Below are positions 51,801 through 62,600 of a stretch of 64,000 bases of DNA, piece by piece. Numbering within the stretch: the stretch's first letter is position 1; the number at the start of each line of letters is the position of its first letter. The notes beneath the pieces were generated by a model. That model searched no databases. It saw only the letters and a list, made by a program, of their open reading frames with translations, and had not been told where the DNA came from. Location of the stretch: the NCBI RefSeq assembly GCF_900142525.1, contig NZ_FRBD01000010.1, forward strand, positions 62,001 to 126,000, read 5' to 3'. This DNA comes from Xylanibacter ruminicola (lineage in GTDB: Bacteria; Bacteroidota; Bacteroidia; Bacteroidales; Bacteroidaceae). A program made the translations under genes and the position numbers.

Positions 51801-52862
51801 TTACTTGCGAGTTAACTCAAATCGGAGAGGTTTATCGAAATGGCGACGTGAATAATAGGTTACTGAGGGATTTTTCAAGTTCATCACCATTGTCCAAGCT
51901 GTTCCAAGGAATCCCTTTCTTTCAGGCTGCGATACATCTGCGATGGCATCAGTCAGCTGTTGCTCGCTCATTACACCACCTGTTTGGTCATATCGTTGAC
52001 AGAGTCTGTCGTATCTGTCATCGCCTTCTTTCAATCCCACATTGAGCTTTTCTTCACACAGATAGTGGTTGGCTACTTCTGGTGATTCTGTCACAACCAT
52101 TTTGTTGTCAACATATTCTACCACCACGCTTCTACCAGTAGCATCGGCCATCGCATAATGGTGGGCAGAACCAATGTCAGAGTGTATGTCGATACCTTTA
52201 AGCAACTCTAATGCCTCAGCCACATTGGCTGCATTTTTCAGTAGGTAGCAGATGGCTGCTGATGTAGTCAGGTTGGGCTTGTTTGTGTTTTGATGAGTCT
52301 CTACCTCATCGCCTGCCATCAGGTCGGCTATTGCCAAGCCTTTTTCGTTGATACCATCAAGGGCACAGAACAAACTTGCCTGTGCCAGATATTGGTTTTT
52401 AAATCCTTCAGGCTTATAATCATCGCCGAATCCAAAGAACTCGACATTGAAAGTGGTAATTGTCTCGTAACCTTTATCTGGAATAGTATGAAGAACCACA
52501 CCTACAGCAGATGGAAAGTCGAAATTGCGCCCCATCAATACACCACCTTCTGGTGTGGTAACAGTAAGCGCTGAACAGCCAAAGTCTGTCTTTGCAGGTT
52601 TTATTTCCGGTTTATAATGTCCTTTCGATAGGAAGCTGATGATGTAGGTAGAAATCTCTGTGGCATCCTTGGCACCACCTTGCTTCATCAACTCGTCGAA
52701 ACCGTCGTCACCCTTATACTCCATATAGTATAGCCCGTCGTCGATTTTCTCTGCCGACATGGCTCCTTTTACCAATGGTCCAAACTCTAACCACATCAAT
52801 ACACCTGCGACTACAACTAGCCCCAGAATACTGAAAAGCACGATTTTCAATACCTTCTTCAT
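51801..52862 (-). CDS. Membrane-anchored Ntn-hydrolase (linear amide C-N hydrolase / C45-like)
   Basis: 353 residues. An N-terminal membrane anchor (about 5-25) precedes a choloylglycine-hydrolase/acyl-transferase-like domain. The putative nucleophile is Cys96 in TDFGCSALTVTTPEGGVLMG RNFDFP, with NEKGLAIADL and the Asn/Arg region TYYSRRHF conserved. Such enzymes are made as precursors whose Cys becomes N-terminal after self-cleavage; here about 95 residues would be removed. Candidates include conjugated bile acids or N-acyl amides. First gene after promoter B. Confidence 0.82.
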   Translation of the reverse strand: MKKVLKIVLFSILGLVVVAGVLMWLEFGPLVKGAMSAEKIDDGLYYMEYKGDDGFDELMKQGGAKDATEISTYIISFLSKGHYKPEIKPAKTDFGCSALTVTTPEGGVLMGRNFDFPSAVGVVLHTIPDKGYETITTFNVEFFGFGDDYKPEGFKNQYLAQASLFCALDGINEKGLAIADLMAGDEVETHQNTNKPNLTTSAAICYLLKNAANVAEALELLKGIDIHSDIGSAHHYAMADATGRSVVVEYVDNKMVVTESPEVANHYLCEEKLNVGLKEGDDRYDRLCQRYDQTGGVMSEQQLTDAIADVSQPERKGFLGTAWTMVMNLKNPSVTYYSRRHFDKPLRFELTRK

Positions 52863-52909
52863 TGTCTACCAAATTAATTTTTTAAGATACATACAACAGT
52901 TTGACGTTG

Positions 52910-52977
52910 CAAAAATATAAATAGTTGCGAATACTTCCAAATTTTAGGGATAAACAGTGTAAAATTGTGATGAATGG
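52910..52977 (-). promoter_or_regulatory. Promoter B with LytTR-type box
   Basis: Minus strand: CCATTCATCACA (52977-52966), TTATCCC, TTTGG (-33), TATTTTTG (52917-52910, -7); box to -7 is 49 bp. It lies between the LytTR gene's stop and the Ntn-hydrolase start, and should drive the operon down to about 47655. Confidence 0.75.
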
Positions 52978-52979
52978 TA

Positions 52980-53894
52980 TCAGTCTAGCCCGTTGATGGC
53001 CTCCTTAACCTGTGCTATATTGCTTCGTGATACAGGAATGGCGTCTTGGCTGTGATGCATAATGAGCTGCATGGCGCGAGAGTTGGATGAGATTTGCTCT
53101 ACCTGACCAAGATTTACCAAGAAGGCACGATGGCAACGTACTATCATCGGATAAGCCTGAAGATCGTCTTCCACCTGTTTCATCGTAGCACGAAGCATGT
53201 CTGTATGCACCTCATTGTCGCGCAGTTGGCATACCTTTACATAGTTTCCTACGGCCTCTATATATAATAGGTGTGATGTGTCGAGAGTAACCTTCTCGTT
53301 AGTCGAGCCCTCGAGTGTCAGAGTTTCTGGTAATTCTTGCTGAGCAGTCTTCGTCTCCTCAGATTTTGTAGTCTCTGTTTCTTTTTTTACAGGAATGCGA
53401 CTCTCCTGCAATTTCTTCAGTTGTTCGTTCAGCAGTCTGGTCTCCTCAAGTTCTGCTGCCAGATAACGGCTACGGAACTTGAATCGCCAATAGAGTCCAA
53501 TGGCAAATGAACAGAAAGCAAGGATAGCCAGCGTCTCAAGGAAATTAACGAGTGAAAGCTGATTACCCTCAACAAATTGGTTCAGTACATTGTGTCGATA
53601 CAGACAGATGTTCAACGCTACAAATGGCGTGTTGATAATCTGGAAATACAAATTACGTCGGATGATATAGCTGACTCCTTTATCGTATGAGCGAGGTTTG
53701 CGGACGATGTATTTTACAATCATTTCGGTTATCATACACGTAACAAAACCAATGCCCCACAGAGCTGTCAGATGTACGTAAGCTTCCCACTTCCATACGC
53801 CGAGTCCGAAGGGTTTGAATACTGCTAGTGCCACTATTACAAAGGTGGTACTAATGATTCTGGTCATGATTGTTTCTGTTCGTCCTTGTTTCAT
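52980..53894 (-). CDS. LytTR-family regulator with N-terminal membrane domain
   Basis: 304 residues; ATG 53867 (MTRIISTT) is an alternative start. Four predicted membrane helices occupy about residues 12-135, a helical linker (SRYLAAELEETRLLNEQLKK) follows, and the LytTR DNA-binding domain is residues about 200-304 (LLYIEAVGNYVKVCQL, MIVRCHRAFLVNLGQVEQIS, IPVSRSNIAQVKEAI). It has no receiver domain, so the membrane part itself likely senses. Promoters B and D, each with a LytTR-like box, flank the gene, making it the probable regulator. Confidence 0.9.
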   Translation of the reverse strand: MKQGRTETIMTRIISTTFVIVALAVFKPFGLGVWKWEAYVHLTALWGIGFVTCMITEMIVKYIVRKPRSYDKGVSYIIRRNLYFQIINTPFVALNICLYRHNVLNQFVEGNQLSLVNFLETLAILAFCSFAIGLYWRFKFRSRYLAAELEETRLLNEQLKKLQESRIPVKKETETTKSEETKTAQQELPETLTLEGSTNEKVTLDTSHLLYIEAVGNYVKVCQLRDNEVHTDMLRATMKQVEDDLQAYPMIVRCHRAFLVNLGQVEQISSNSRAMQLIMHHSQDAIPVSRSNIAQVKEAINGLD

Positions 53895-53902
53895 ACAGCG
53901 GG

Positions 53903-53910
53903 CAAAGATA
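53903..53910 (-). promoter_or_regulatory. -7 element of the LytTR gene
   Basis: Minus-strand TATCTTTG followed by CCCGC, nine bases from the ATG at 53894. A leader this short supports either near-leaderless translation or use of ATG 53867. Confidence 0.55.
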
Positions 53911-53954
53911 TAAAATAATTATCAATTACCAATATCATTTGTCATTTTTCTACG

Positions 53955-54052
53955 TCATTCGTCACATTTTTACATTTTATCACCCCATTCATCACATAAC
54001 GGTACAGAATATCCCAGATATTTGGATGGTTACATAATACTCCATATCTTTG
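53955..54052 (+). promoter_or_regulatory. Promoter D with two LytTR-type boxes
   Basis: TCATTCGTCACA at 53955-53966 and CCATTCATCACA at 53985-53996, then ATATCCCAG, TTTGG (-33) and TATCTTTG at 54045-54052. The second box is 49 bp from the -7. The boxes also lie just upstream of the divergent LytTR promoter, so they may mediate autoregulation. Confidence 0.78.
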
Positions 54053-54086
54053 CACCCAGAAAGTTCAATTTAAAATTCGAAGAGAA

Positions 54087-54638
54087 ATGAAAGTAAGAAC
54101 TATTATCGGAATCCTACTGATTGTGGCTGGTGCATGGAAACTGGCTAACATGTGGGGTGTCATTGAGAACGACTGGTTGTGGCGCCAACCATGGACAAGT
54201 TATGTTGCCCCTGTTGCACTTTTATATTTAGGTGCAATGATTATTGTAAACAGTTATCGTCGTGATCCTGATCAGTGGTTGCAGCGCCCCTTGCCTATTG
54301 GCGAAGACGGTAAACGCATCTGTTGTAGTGTTCACTATGGCGGCGATGAATATATATACCGTGGTGAGCCATTTCATGGCGCTCGTCTGGATGCTTTCTG
54401 TGGAGGTATCAGAATGGATTTGCGCGAAGCAACCATCACAGAGGATGAGGAGATAGATATCCATACTTTCTGTGGCGGAATAGAATTGTTCGTTCCTGCA
54501 CATGTGAATGTATTGGTAAAGAGTCGAAGCTTTTTCGGAGGCGTGGGCAATGCTACTGTACACGTTTCTGATAAGAACGCTCCCTGTATCCACGTTGTGG
54601 CCAGCAACTTCTTTGGAGGCGTAGATATCAAGAATTAA
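54087..54638 (+). CDS. LiaF-like membrane protein
   Basis: 183 residues. Two N-terminal membrane helices (about 5-20 and 38-54) resemble the LiaF/DUF5668 membrane unit; the C-terminal half is a glycine-rich beta-helix with repeated FCGGIRMDL, FCGGIELFV, FFGGVGNATV, FFGGVDIKN turns, like the LiaF C-terminal (cell wall-active antibiotics response) domain. In Firmicutes LiaF restrains an envelope-stress regulator. Placed divergently from the LytTR gene, it may sense envelope stress for it. Confidence 0.82.
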   Translation: MKVRTIIGILLIVAGAWKLANMWGVIENDWLWRQPWTSYVAPVALLYLGAMIIVNSYRRDPDQWLQRPLPIGEDGKRICCSVHYGGDEYIYRGEPFHGARLDAFCGGIRMDLREATITEDEEIDIHTFCGGIELFVPAHVNVLVKSRSFFGGVGNATVHVSDKNAPCIHVVASNFFGGVDIKN

Positions 54639-54656
54639 ACATGAGTCTTTTTTTAA

Positions 54657-54723
54657 GTTTTGTTAATATCAAGTTAGAATGAAATTAAAATTTTGCAGCA
54701 TTCGTCGCGATGACGCGTGCTGC
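54657..54723 (+). repeat. Repeated 3' element with hairpin, copy 2
   Basis: GTTTTGTTAATATCAAGTTA, GAATGAAAT, then GCAGCA, CGTC, loop, GACG, TGCTGC followed by TTTGAATTATTTTATT. It follows the LiaF-like gene by 18 bp and is near-identical to 45560-45622. Probable terminator with a conserved 5' arm. Confidence 0.78.
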
Positions 54724-54738
54724 TTTGAATTATTTTAT

Positions 54739-54746
54739 TATCTTTG
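54739..54746 (+). promoter_or_regulatory. -7 element of the DUF418 gene
   Basis: TATCTTTG followed by CACAA, 21 bp before ATG 54768; it excludes an earlier in-frame ATG at 54744. Confidence 0.65.
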
Positions 54747-54767
54747 CACAATCAAACTAAATTAAAT

Positions 54768-55883
54768 ATGTATATTACACGAAATTTGCCTAACACCCGT
54801 ATTGATGTGGCCGATGCTTTGAGAGGTATTGCTGTGGCTGGCATCATCTTGTATCACTCGGTTGAACACTTCAACATCTTTACCCAGGAAACAATCATCC
54901 ACTCGCTGCCAAGCGACCAAACGGTAGCAGATGTACTAGCTTGGCTACTGTCTGGTAAGATGTATGGTATCTTTGCGATGCTATTCGGACTGAGTTTCTT
55001 TATAATGAATGATAACCAGCAGCAAAAGGGATCCTCGTTTTCAGGACGTTTTGCATGGCGCATGTGTCTCTTGTTCCTGTTTGGTGTCGTGAATGTAGCA
55101 TTCTACGATGGTGATATTCTGATGCTTTATGCATGCTATGGCTTGTTGCTCATTCCTATCAGCTATCTGCCATCTAAGGCGGTGTGGTGTATCATTGCCC
55201 TGCTGGCTATCCAGCCTGTAGAGTTGTTCTGTTTGCTGACAGGTTTTGAAATTGATCACACACGATTCTATGAGATTTCTGGTATCATCAATAGCGCTCA
55301 TGAGCATGGTACATTCCTCGAGAATACTCTTACCAACCTGCGATACGGCTTTGAGGTGAATCTGCGATTCAATGTTTTTAGCGGACGACTCACTCAGTTG
55401 CTCTGTCTCTTTATTCTTGGCATGCAGTTAGGTCGTCAGAGATTGTTTTACAACGAAGGTCGTAACTTGCAGATTTGGCATAAGATATTGTTGAGATCAG
55501 CCATCGTCGTTATAGTATTAAGCATTGTAGATTATAGCTCGATTGCCTCTTGGCTCAATCCTATTTATAATCTGATTATCTGCTTGATGATAGTATCAGC
55601 CATCGTATCAGCATGGTATGCTTTTGATGGCGTTCGCAAGGCGCTTCATCATCTGTGTATATTTGGTCGTATGAGTCTTACCAACTATCTGTTGCAGTCA
55701 ATCATCGGATGTTCTATCTTCTGTGGATATGGACTTGCCTGTTATAATAAGTTAGGTATCACATACGCTGTGCTGGTTGGTATCGCTATGGTAATCGTTC
55801 AATACAGCTTTGCCCGTTTTTGGTTCGCCAATCACCCACGTGGTCCATTAGAGGGATTATGGCGAAAACTCACCTGGATATAA
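54768..55883 (+). CDS. DUF418 family membrane protein
   Basis: 371 residues from ATG 54768 (RIDVADALRGIAVAGIILYH). The start RIDVADALRG with later MSLTNYLLQSIIGCSIFCGY GL and QYSFARFWFANHPRGPLEGLW RKLTW is diagnostic of DUF418 proteins such as YeiB. About eight to ten membrane helices. Function is unknown; relation to acyltransferase-like membrane enzymes has been suggested. Confidence 0.9.
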   Translation: MYITRNLPNTRIDVADALRGIAVAGIILYHSVEHFNIFTQETIIHSLPSDQTVADVLAWLLSGKMYGIFAMLFGLSFFIMNDNQQQKGSSFSGRFAWRMCLLFLFGVVNVAFYDGDILMLYACYGLLLIPISYLPSKAVWCIIALLAIQPVELFCLLTGFEIDHTRFYEISGIINSAHEHGTFLENTLTNLRYGFEVNLRFNVFSGRLTQLLCLFILGMQLGRQRLFYNEGRNLQIWHKILLRSAIVVIVLSIVDYSSIASWLNPIYNLIICLMIVSAIVSAWYAFDGVRKALHHLCIFGRMSLTNYLLQSIIGCSIFCGYGLACYNKLGITYAVLVGIAMVIVQYSFARFWFANHPRGPLEGLWRKLTWI

Positions 55884-55925
55884 CTTAAAAAAATCAAAAA
55901 GAACAGATAATTGAATTGTTTTCAT

Positions 55926-55933
55926 TATCTTTG
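55926..55933 (+). promoter_or_regulatory. -7 element of the beta-glucosidase gene
   Basis: TATCTTTG followed by CAGTC, 29 bp before the ATG, with a TTG about 20 bp further upstream. Confidence 0.62.
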
Positions 55934-55962
55934 CAGTCAAAATTCATTTACTCAACACAATT

Positions 55963-58434
55963 ATGAAGAAAACAATTTTAACGTTAGCTGTGGTTTGTGC
56001 CGCTGTAGGCATGCATGCACAGAAGACTGCTATCCCCCGTGATGCGGCGCTGGAGGCAAAGATTGAGAAAAAACTCGCTAAGATGACTCTTGACGAGAAA
56101 ATCGGTCAGATGCTCGAACTGAACCTTGATGTGATGGGCAAGATGACTGTAGAGAATGCGAAGGTAGATCGCGAGAAGGTTCGTTCTGTCCTGCAGCAGT
56201 ATGGCAGATCTGAGAACGAGATCAAAGAGATGCTAAAGCAAACTGACCAGCAGATTATCGACAAGTTGGGCGGATTCCCTGTAGACATCTATAAGGGTGA
56301 CACCAAACGAGTATGGAAACTCAACGAAACCATGCTCGATACGTTGATTTCGAAGTGGAAAGTGGGTTCAATCCTGAATGCTCCTGGTACTCGCGCTCCA
56401 AGCGTTGAGCAATGGCAGCAGTGGATACAGGTTATCCAGAAGAAGTCGATGAAGTATCTGGGCATTCCTGATATCTATGGTCTCGACCATAACCATGGTG
56501 TTACCTATACTCAGGGTGGAACACTCTTCCCACAGCCCATCAACCTTGGTGCATCGTTTAATACAGAACTGGCTCGCAGAGGCGCTGAGATTACTGCCTA
56601 TGAGAGTCGTGCAGCTAACTGTCCTTGGGTGTATAACCCAGTTGTTGACCTGAGCCGTGACCCACGCTGGCCTCGTGTTTACGAGAGCTTTGGTGAGGAT
56701 GCCATCGTGAATTCAAAGATGGTGGTAGCAGAGATCAGGGGCTATCAGGGTGATGATAATAATCATATCGATCAGTATCACGTAGGTACTAGCACAAAGC
56801 ACTATTTTGCATACGGTGCTCCTTGGACTGGTAAGGATCGTACACCTGCTTATCTCTCGCCTCAGATAATTCGTGAGAAGTATTTCGAGCCATTCAAGCA
56901 GGCTGCCCTTGCAGGAACACTGACCATGATGGTTAACTCGGCTTCAGTAAATGGTGTGCCTCTTCATGCTAGCTATGAGTATATGACCAAGTGGCTGAAG
57001 GAAGACCTTCAGTGGGATGGATTCCTGGTAACCGACTGGGCCGATATCAACAACCTCTTCTCGCGTGAGCATGTTGCCAAGGATAAGAAGGATGCTATCC
57101 GTATTGCCATTAATGCTGGTATCGATATGTCGATGGATCCATACAGCGTAGAATTCTGTATCCTGCTGAAAGAACTGGTAAACGAGGGTAAGGTGCCCAT
57201 GAGTCGTATTGATGATGCCGTTCGTCGTATTCTGCGTGCTAAGTATCGTCTGGGTCTCTTCGAGAAGCCCAATACAGGCGGTAAGGGATACGAGAAGTTT
57301 GGTTCTGAGGAGTTTGCTCAGGCTTCTCTCAAGGCTGCTGAGGAGAGTGAGGTACTGCTGAAGAATGAAGGCAACATTCTGCCTCTGGCTAAAGGTAAGA
57401 AAATTCTGTTGACAGGTCCTAACGCTAACCAGATGCGTTGCCTGCATGGTGGTTGGAGCTACACGTGGCAAGGTTCGCGTGCTGAAGATCTCGCTGAGAA
57501 ATATAATACCATCTATGAAGCTCTCTGTAATAAGTATGGTAAGGAGAACATCATTTTGGAACAGGGTGTAACCTATAATGAGAATGGTGCCTACTACGAT
57601 GAGAACGAACCACAGATTCAGAAGGCTGTAGATGCTGCTGCTAAGGCTGATGTGATTATCGCTTGTATTGGTGAGAACTCATATACTGAGACTCCTGGTA
57701 ACCTGAATGACCTTTGGCTCTCTAAGAACCAGCGTGACCTCGTGAAGGAACTCGCCAAGACTAGTAAACCCATTGTGATGGTGCTGAATGAGGGTCGTCC
57801 ACGTTTGATTGCTGATATTGAGCCATTGGCAAAGGCTGTGGTTGATATTCTGATTCCTGGTAACTATGGTGGCGATGCACTTGCCAATCTGTTGGCTGGC
57901 GATGCCAACTTCTCTGCCAAGATGCCTTACACTTATCCTCGTGAGATTAACTCGCTGAACACCTATGATTATAAGGTGAGCGAGGAGGTTGGTACCATGG
58001 AAGGTGCTTATAACTACGATGCAAAGGTTTCGTTGCAGTGGCCCTTTGGCTATGGCATCAGCTATACCACTTATGAGTACAGCAATCTGCGTGTAGATAA
58101 GAGTAAGTTTACTGCTAATGATGTACTTACTGTTAGTGTTGATGTGAAGAATACAGGTAGCAAGGCTGGTAAGGAGGCCGTATTGCTTTACTCAAGCGAT
58201 CTGATTGCATCGATTGTTCCTGATAACAAGCGACTGCGCGATTTCACCAAGATTGAACTCCAGCCTGGTGAAACAAAGACTGTTACCTTCAGTCTTCCAG
58301 CTAAGAGTCTCGCTTTTGTTGGTGCTGATGGTCGCTGGACTCTGGAAGAGGGCGACTTTGTGCTCAAGGTAGGTAACCAGAGCGTAGGTGCAGCCTGCAC
58401 ACAAACAAAGATTTGGGACGAACCAAATATCTAA
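55963..58434 (+). CDS. Exported GH3 beta-glucosidase
   Basis: 823 residues; signal [22 protein letters not shown]3 N-terminal barrel ([64 protein letters not shown]) with nucleophile Asp358 in LVTDWADI, then the alpha/beta sandwich ([32 protein letters not shown]) and a C-terminal fibronectin III-like domain ([16 protein letters not shown]). It splits beta-linked glucose or xylose from oligosaccharides, probably in the periplasm. Confidence 0.95.
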   Translation: MKKTILTLAVVCAAVGMHAQKTAIPRDAALEAKIEKKLAKMTLDEKIGQMLELNLDVMGKMTVENAKVDREKVRSVLQQYGRSENEIKEMLKQTDQQIIDKLGGFPVDIYKGDTKRVWKLNETMLDTLISKWKVGSILNAPGTRAPSVEQWQQWIQVIQKKSMKYLGIPDIYGLDHNHGVTYTQGGTLFPQPINLGASFNTELARRGAEITAYESRAANCPWVYNPVVDLSRDPRWPRVYESFGEDAIVNSKMVVAEIRGYQGDDNNHIDQYHVGTSTKHYFAYGAPWTGKDRTPAYLSPQIIREKYFEPFKQAALAGTLTMMVNSASVNGVPLHASYEYMTKWLKEDLQWDGFLVTDWADINNLFSREHVAKDKKDAIRIAINAGIDMSMDPYSVEFCILLKELVNEGKVPMSRIDDAVRRILRAKYRLGLFEKPNTGGKGYEKFGSEEFAQASLKAAEESEVLLKNEGNILPLAKGKKILLTGPNANQMRCLHGGWSYTWQGSRAEDLAEKYNTIYEALCNKYGKENIILEQGVTYNENGAYYDENEPQIQKAVDAAAKADVIIACIGENSYTETPGNLNDLWLSKNQRDLVKELAKTSKPIVMVLNEGRPRLIADIEPLAKAVVDILIPGNYGGDALANLLAGDANFSAKMPYTYPREINSLNTYDYKVSEEVGTMEGAYNYDAKVSLQWPFGYGISYTTYEYSNLRVDKSKFTANDVLTVSVDVKNTGSKAGKEAVLLYSSDLIASIVPDNKRLRDFTKIELQPGETKTVTFSLPAKSLAFVGADGRWTLEEGDFVLKVGNQSVGAACTQTKIWDEPNI

Positions 58435-58439
58435 AACGA

Positions 58440-58471
58440 ATAAAGGTGCTTCAATGACGAAGCACCTTTAT
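58440..58471. terminator. Bidirectional terminator after the beta-glucosidase
   Basis: ATAAAGGTGCTTC, loop AATGAC, GAAGCACCTTTAT: 13-bp perfect stem in the 40-bp convergent gap. Confidence 0.87.
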
Positions 58472-58474
58472 TAA

Positions 58475-59572
58475 TTAATTACCTTTGTATGTTTCTATTC
58501 TGTATGAATAGCAGATTCCTACGGGATTCTCGCCAACGTCGAATGATTCTTTGAAGTTTCCGTAACTATCGTATATATTTACATAACCTGAGGTTCCAAT
58601 CAGCAGATAGCCAGTGTTGTTATCAACACAGATAAATGTTGGATTACTGATTGGTTTCTTGGAATCGCCACTGAGTGAGAATGTGTTCAGAGAGTTATAA
58701 TATAGGTTGTAGACTTTGTATTCAACCCTGCTACTACCCTTTGGATAGTTGTAGGTAACGATAGACGAATTAGCAGCCGACATGCCTGTGGCATTCTCAA
58801 TCAGCAGCGATACATTATTGTCGGCAACCTTATATACTCCAGCATTCTTTTGTTTTCCATCCCCGTCAATAGTGCCAGCATCGAGTACATAAGCAGTATT
58901 ACCACCAACAACAATACTTTGTGGATTCTTTATCAGCTCATTTTTAATCTCAGAGACGCTACCTGTACTTAGGTTAATCTTAGAGATTGAGCCATTGCCG
59001 TTACCATTGTCACTATTGGCTACATAGAGTGTTACCTCATTGCTTGAGCTGCTGCTCTCAACAGTTCCAATACCCATACCTTCTGGATAAGAACCAACTT
59101 TGTACTTGTTGGTGATGGTGAGTGATGTAGTATCAATAACAGCCACATAGCCACCATGGGTTGATACATAAACGTTGTTGCCATATACGGTTGCATAACG
59201 AGGCTCAAAACCTGCGTCTTCACCCATTTCATCAATAGTGTTAATATGGTCTATAAGCGTGTGGGTCTTCTTGTTTAGAACATAGATGGTATTGGTGCCA
59301 CAACCTACAACATATATCTTATTACCATATACTACAACGTCAGAGGGATTGCTACCAATGGGATAGATGTTGTTGACAACTTTGTCATTATCATAATCAA
59401 TAAAAGAAAGGCTGCCGTCTTTACCGTTGTCAGGATCACCAGCATTTACTATGTATGCACCCTCAGTAACAACATACTTCTGATTATTATTGTTACTTTC
59501 ACTCTTTAAACATCCTGTAAGCAGGACAGCCCCCATCAACAGGGCGATGTTAGATAATTTTTTAAGCATCAT
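58475..59572 (-). CDS. YncE/BtuG-like beta-propeller lipoprotein
   Basis: 365 residues; lipobox LLTGC (Cys21). Repeated propeller blades: SLSFIDYDNDKVVNNIYPIG, NKIYVVGCGTNTIYVLNKKT, NNVYVSTHGGYVAVIDTTS, TLYVANSDNGN. Similar in layout to btuG at 22817 but without adjacent btuB, riboswitch or ABC genes, so the ligand need not be cobalamin. Related lipoproteins are annotated as DUF5074-type. Single gene with its own promoter. Confidence 0.82.
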   Translation of the reverse strand: MMLKKLSNIALLMGAVLLTGCLKSESNNNNQKYVVTEGAYIVNAGDPDNGKDGSLSFIDYDNDKVVNNIYPIGSNPSDVVVYGNKIYVVGCGTNTIYVLNKKTHTLIDHINTIDEMGEDAGFEPRYATVYGNNVYVSTHGGYVAVIDTTSLTITNKYKVGSYPEGMGIGTVESSSSSNEVTLYVANSDNGNGNGSISKINLSTGSVSEIKNELIKNPQSIVVGGNTAYVLDAGTIDGDGKQKNAGVYKVADNNVSLLIENATGMSAANSSIVTYNYPKGSSRVEYKVYNLYYNSLNTFSLSGDSKKPISNPTFICVDNNTGYLLIGTSGYVNIYDSYGNFKESFDVGENPVGICYSYRIETYKGN

Positions 59573-59600
59573 GTTTTTAGTTCTTTAAATATCTAGGGTG

Positions 59601-59608
59601 CAAAGGTA
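59601..59608 (-). promoter_or_regulatory. -7 element of the propeller lipoprotein gene
   Basis: Minus-strand TACCTTTG followed by CACCC, 29 bp before the ATG. Confidence 0.62.
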
Positions 59609-59645
59609 ATATAAAACCTCGAAAAGCGATAATAATTAGCATTTT

Positions 59646-62600
59646 TTATCTTATAATTTCACTTTGTGTGATAAAGTGTCTGTCTTTAGGAAATGAAGTA
59701 GGGGTGATAGTAAACTTCTTGTCGTCTTGCAGATTGAGTGTAACCTTCTGGAAACGTGGAGCTGAGAGCATATAACGATCAGTTGCAGGACAAACAGGAT
59801 AGAATCCCATCGATGAGAATACGTACCAGGCTGACATCTGACCAGCATCGTCGTTGCCCGAGAGTCCACCAGGGGTATCGTTGTATTCTGTATCGAGAAT
59901 GTGGGCTACGCGCTCGATGGTCTTTTCGCGCTTGCCAATGAAGTCGTAGAGATAAGCTATCTGGTGGCAAGGCTCATTGCCGTGCCAATAGCGACCTTCA
60001 GAGAACAATGAGTCGAGCTTAGCCTCGAACTTATCCTTGCCACCAAGTGCTTCAACTAAGCCTTCTACATTCTGTGGAACATACCAAGTGTAGTGGCAAG
60101 TGGCACCTTCAGTGATGTATGACTTGCGATGGATAAAGTCCTGATTGTTTTCAAAGAGTCCGCCATCTGTTTTTCTGCGAGAAATCTGCTTGGGGGCGTG
60201 GCGGCCGTCGCAATAGCCTGTCTTGGGATTGATGACGTTGCGCCAGTTCTCTGAGCGGCGCATCAACTCCTTGTAGTCCTTGTCTTTGCCTAAGGCTTTG
60301 GCCAGTTGGGCCACAGCGAAATCATCGAAGGCGTATTCGAGGGTTCGCGATGTCTGCTCATCCTGGTGGAAAGCTTCTTTCACGCCATCCTCCAAGGGGA
60401 TATAGCCGTACTTCAGATACGAAGTGAGTGCTCTGCGACCCATACCGTTCTTATAGTCTTCGAATGAGGTTGGCGTCTCGAAAGCGTTCTTTCGCATGCC
60501 TTCGTAGGCCTTTTCATAATCAAAGTCTCTGATACCTTTTATATATGCATCAGCCAATACGGCGCTACAATGGTCGCCAATCATAGCTGCTGTATAACTG
60601 TTCCAGCAAGGGAAGATGGGCAGCCAACCGCCTTGCTCGTACATGGTTACCAGCGATTGCATCATATCTGCCGATTCTTTTGGCGCTATCAGCGTATAGA
60701 GTGGGTGCAGGGCACGATAAGTGTCCCACATTGAGAAGTCGCCATAGTATTTGCGAGGAGTGAGGAGCGAGGAGTGAGGAGTGATGATCTCGCCATTAGC
60801 AAACTTGGGGTAGGAGCCATCTACGTCGCTCATTTCGCGAGGGAGGAATGAGCAGCGATAGAGCGCGCCATAGAACTGATTCACTTTTGCGATATCAGTA
60901 TCCTCCACATCGATGGTGTGCAGGCGATCAATCCATTGTTGGACTGTTTGCTGCATCATACTCTCAAAGTCGTGTCCTTCGGCCTCGAAGGCGAAGTTGT
61001 TCTCTGCTCCTCTCTTATTGGTAAAAGATGTGGCTGCTTTCAGGATGATTGGCTCATGGGCCTTTCCATTAAAGGTGAACCAAGCACACAGACTATCGCA
61101 TCCTGAATCTATGATTTTATCATAAGCCTGCAACAGATAATGTCCGTCGAAACCAGCCTCTTCGCCCCAACCTTGATAGATGCGATGAACTGGGTTATAA
61201 CCATAGATAATGCCATCTGCATTGTTTACTTCAAGATAGCCTTGCCCCTCATCGCTATTGTGATTCAACACAATGTGGATTGGTCCATCTTGCTCTGGGA
61301 TGATGCGGAAGATGGCTGTATGACTATTGGCTGTCATCTCCAGCTTAAGGTGCTCGTCTGGCAGGCGGATAGCATAGTAATGGGGATGCGATATTTCTTC
61401 TGAATGTGAGAAACGGGTGGCGCGCTCTTCTGGCTTCAGGCGAAGTTTGCCTGTGAGGGCAGCTACTGTAAACGATCCGTAATCCTGCGTGCATCCGCCA
61501 ACTATCCAGTGGCTGTTGCGGATGCCTTGAAACAGCGAGTCGGTAAAATAATAAGGTGCGATGCACTTCTTCTCTGTATCGCGAGTCTGAGGCGTCCAGA
61601 AGTTCTGGCCGTTTGGTACGAGTACTGCAGGCAGGGTTTGTCCGTGCTCCTCAGAGCCCTTGCCGAAAAGCCCTGCCGTCTTGGTGTTGGCAGGGGCTGT
61701 TCCAACCATGGTGTTCAGGGCGCAAAGTTGGCGAAGATGTTCAAAGTAGTGAATGCGCTCGTTTACTTGCTGCTTGAGTTCTGTCCAACTCTTAAAGCCT
61801 ATCGACTTCTCGTTATGCAGCAATTGTACCTTCACGTCGCCTTGGGCATTACGATAGAATATCATCTGCAGATTGGCTGCCATTGGCAGAATCTCGTCCA
61901 TATAGTTATATGGTTCACCTGGAAGTTTGATGCCCATCAATGTGAACAGACGATAGAGGTTCGAGTCGTGTCCAAATCGTAAATCTGCCCCTACGCCTCC
62001 ACGGACGATGGCTGCATCTCCCTCAGTCTCAATGCGCTGCCACAGCGAGATGGCGCTACGGGCTGGTATGCCCTCGTTCTCTATCAGGTCACCATGAACT
62101 ATCGTCATGCTTTTGTTGTTTTTGTTGTAAACAGCCTCCATCTCCTCTGGTGTAAAGAGATCATAGAGCGACACATTTAGCTCCACATCCTGCATGTCCG
62201 ATGCGATGGTGTGCATCTCTGTGAGCAGTTTTGTGGGATTCTTTACCTTTGAAGGATCAACGAAGAGTGCCTTGACGAATCTGTCTGGCGAAACCATCAA
62301 TGGTACGCTGGTACGATTTTCGTGAGCCTTCTCCTCTGGCGAGGTATAGGCTATCCAGGCCATATCTTCTTCGCGGGTGATGGGTGTTATGTTGATGGTA
62401 TTGGACAAGTGCTTGAGTTCATCCACAAAGTTCTCCATACTCACCTTGCATCTGTTTACTGTGCTGCTGTGGGCTGTAAGATGTGCCTCAGCGGTAAAGA
62501 GCTGTGGGAAGTTCTGGTACATTCTTTTGGCGATACCACGATGCTGACGAGCTCCAAGAGCTGTCAACAGTCCACCATTGCCTTTGGCGTTTTTCCACAC

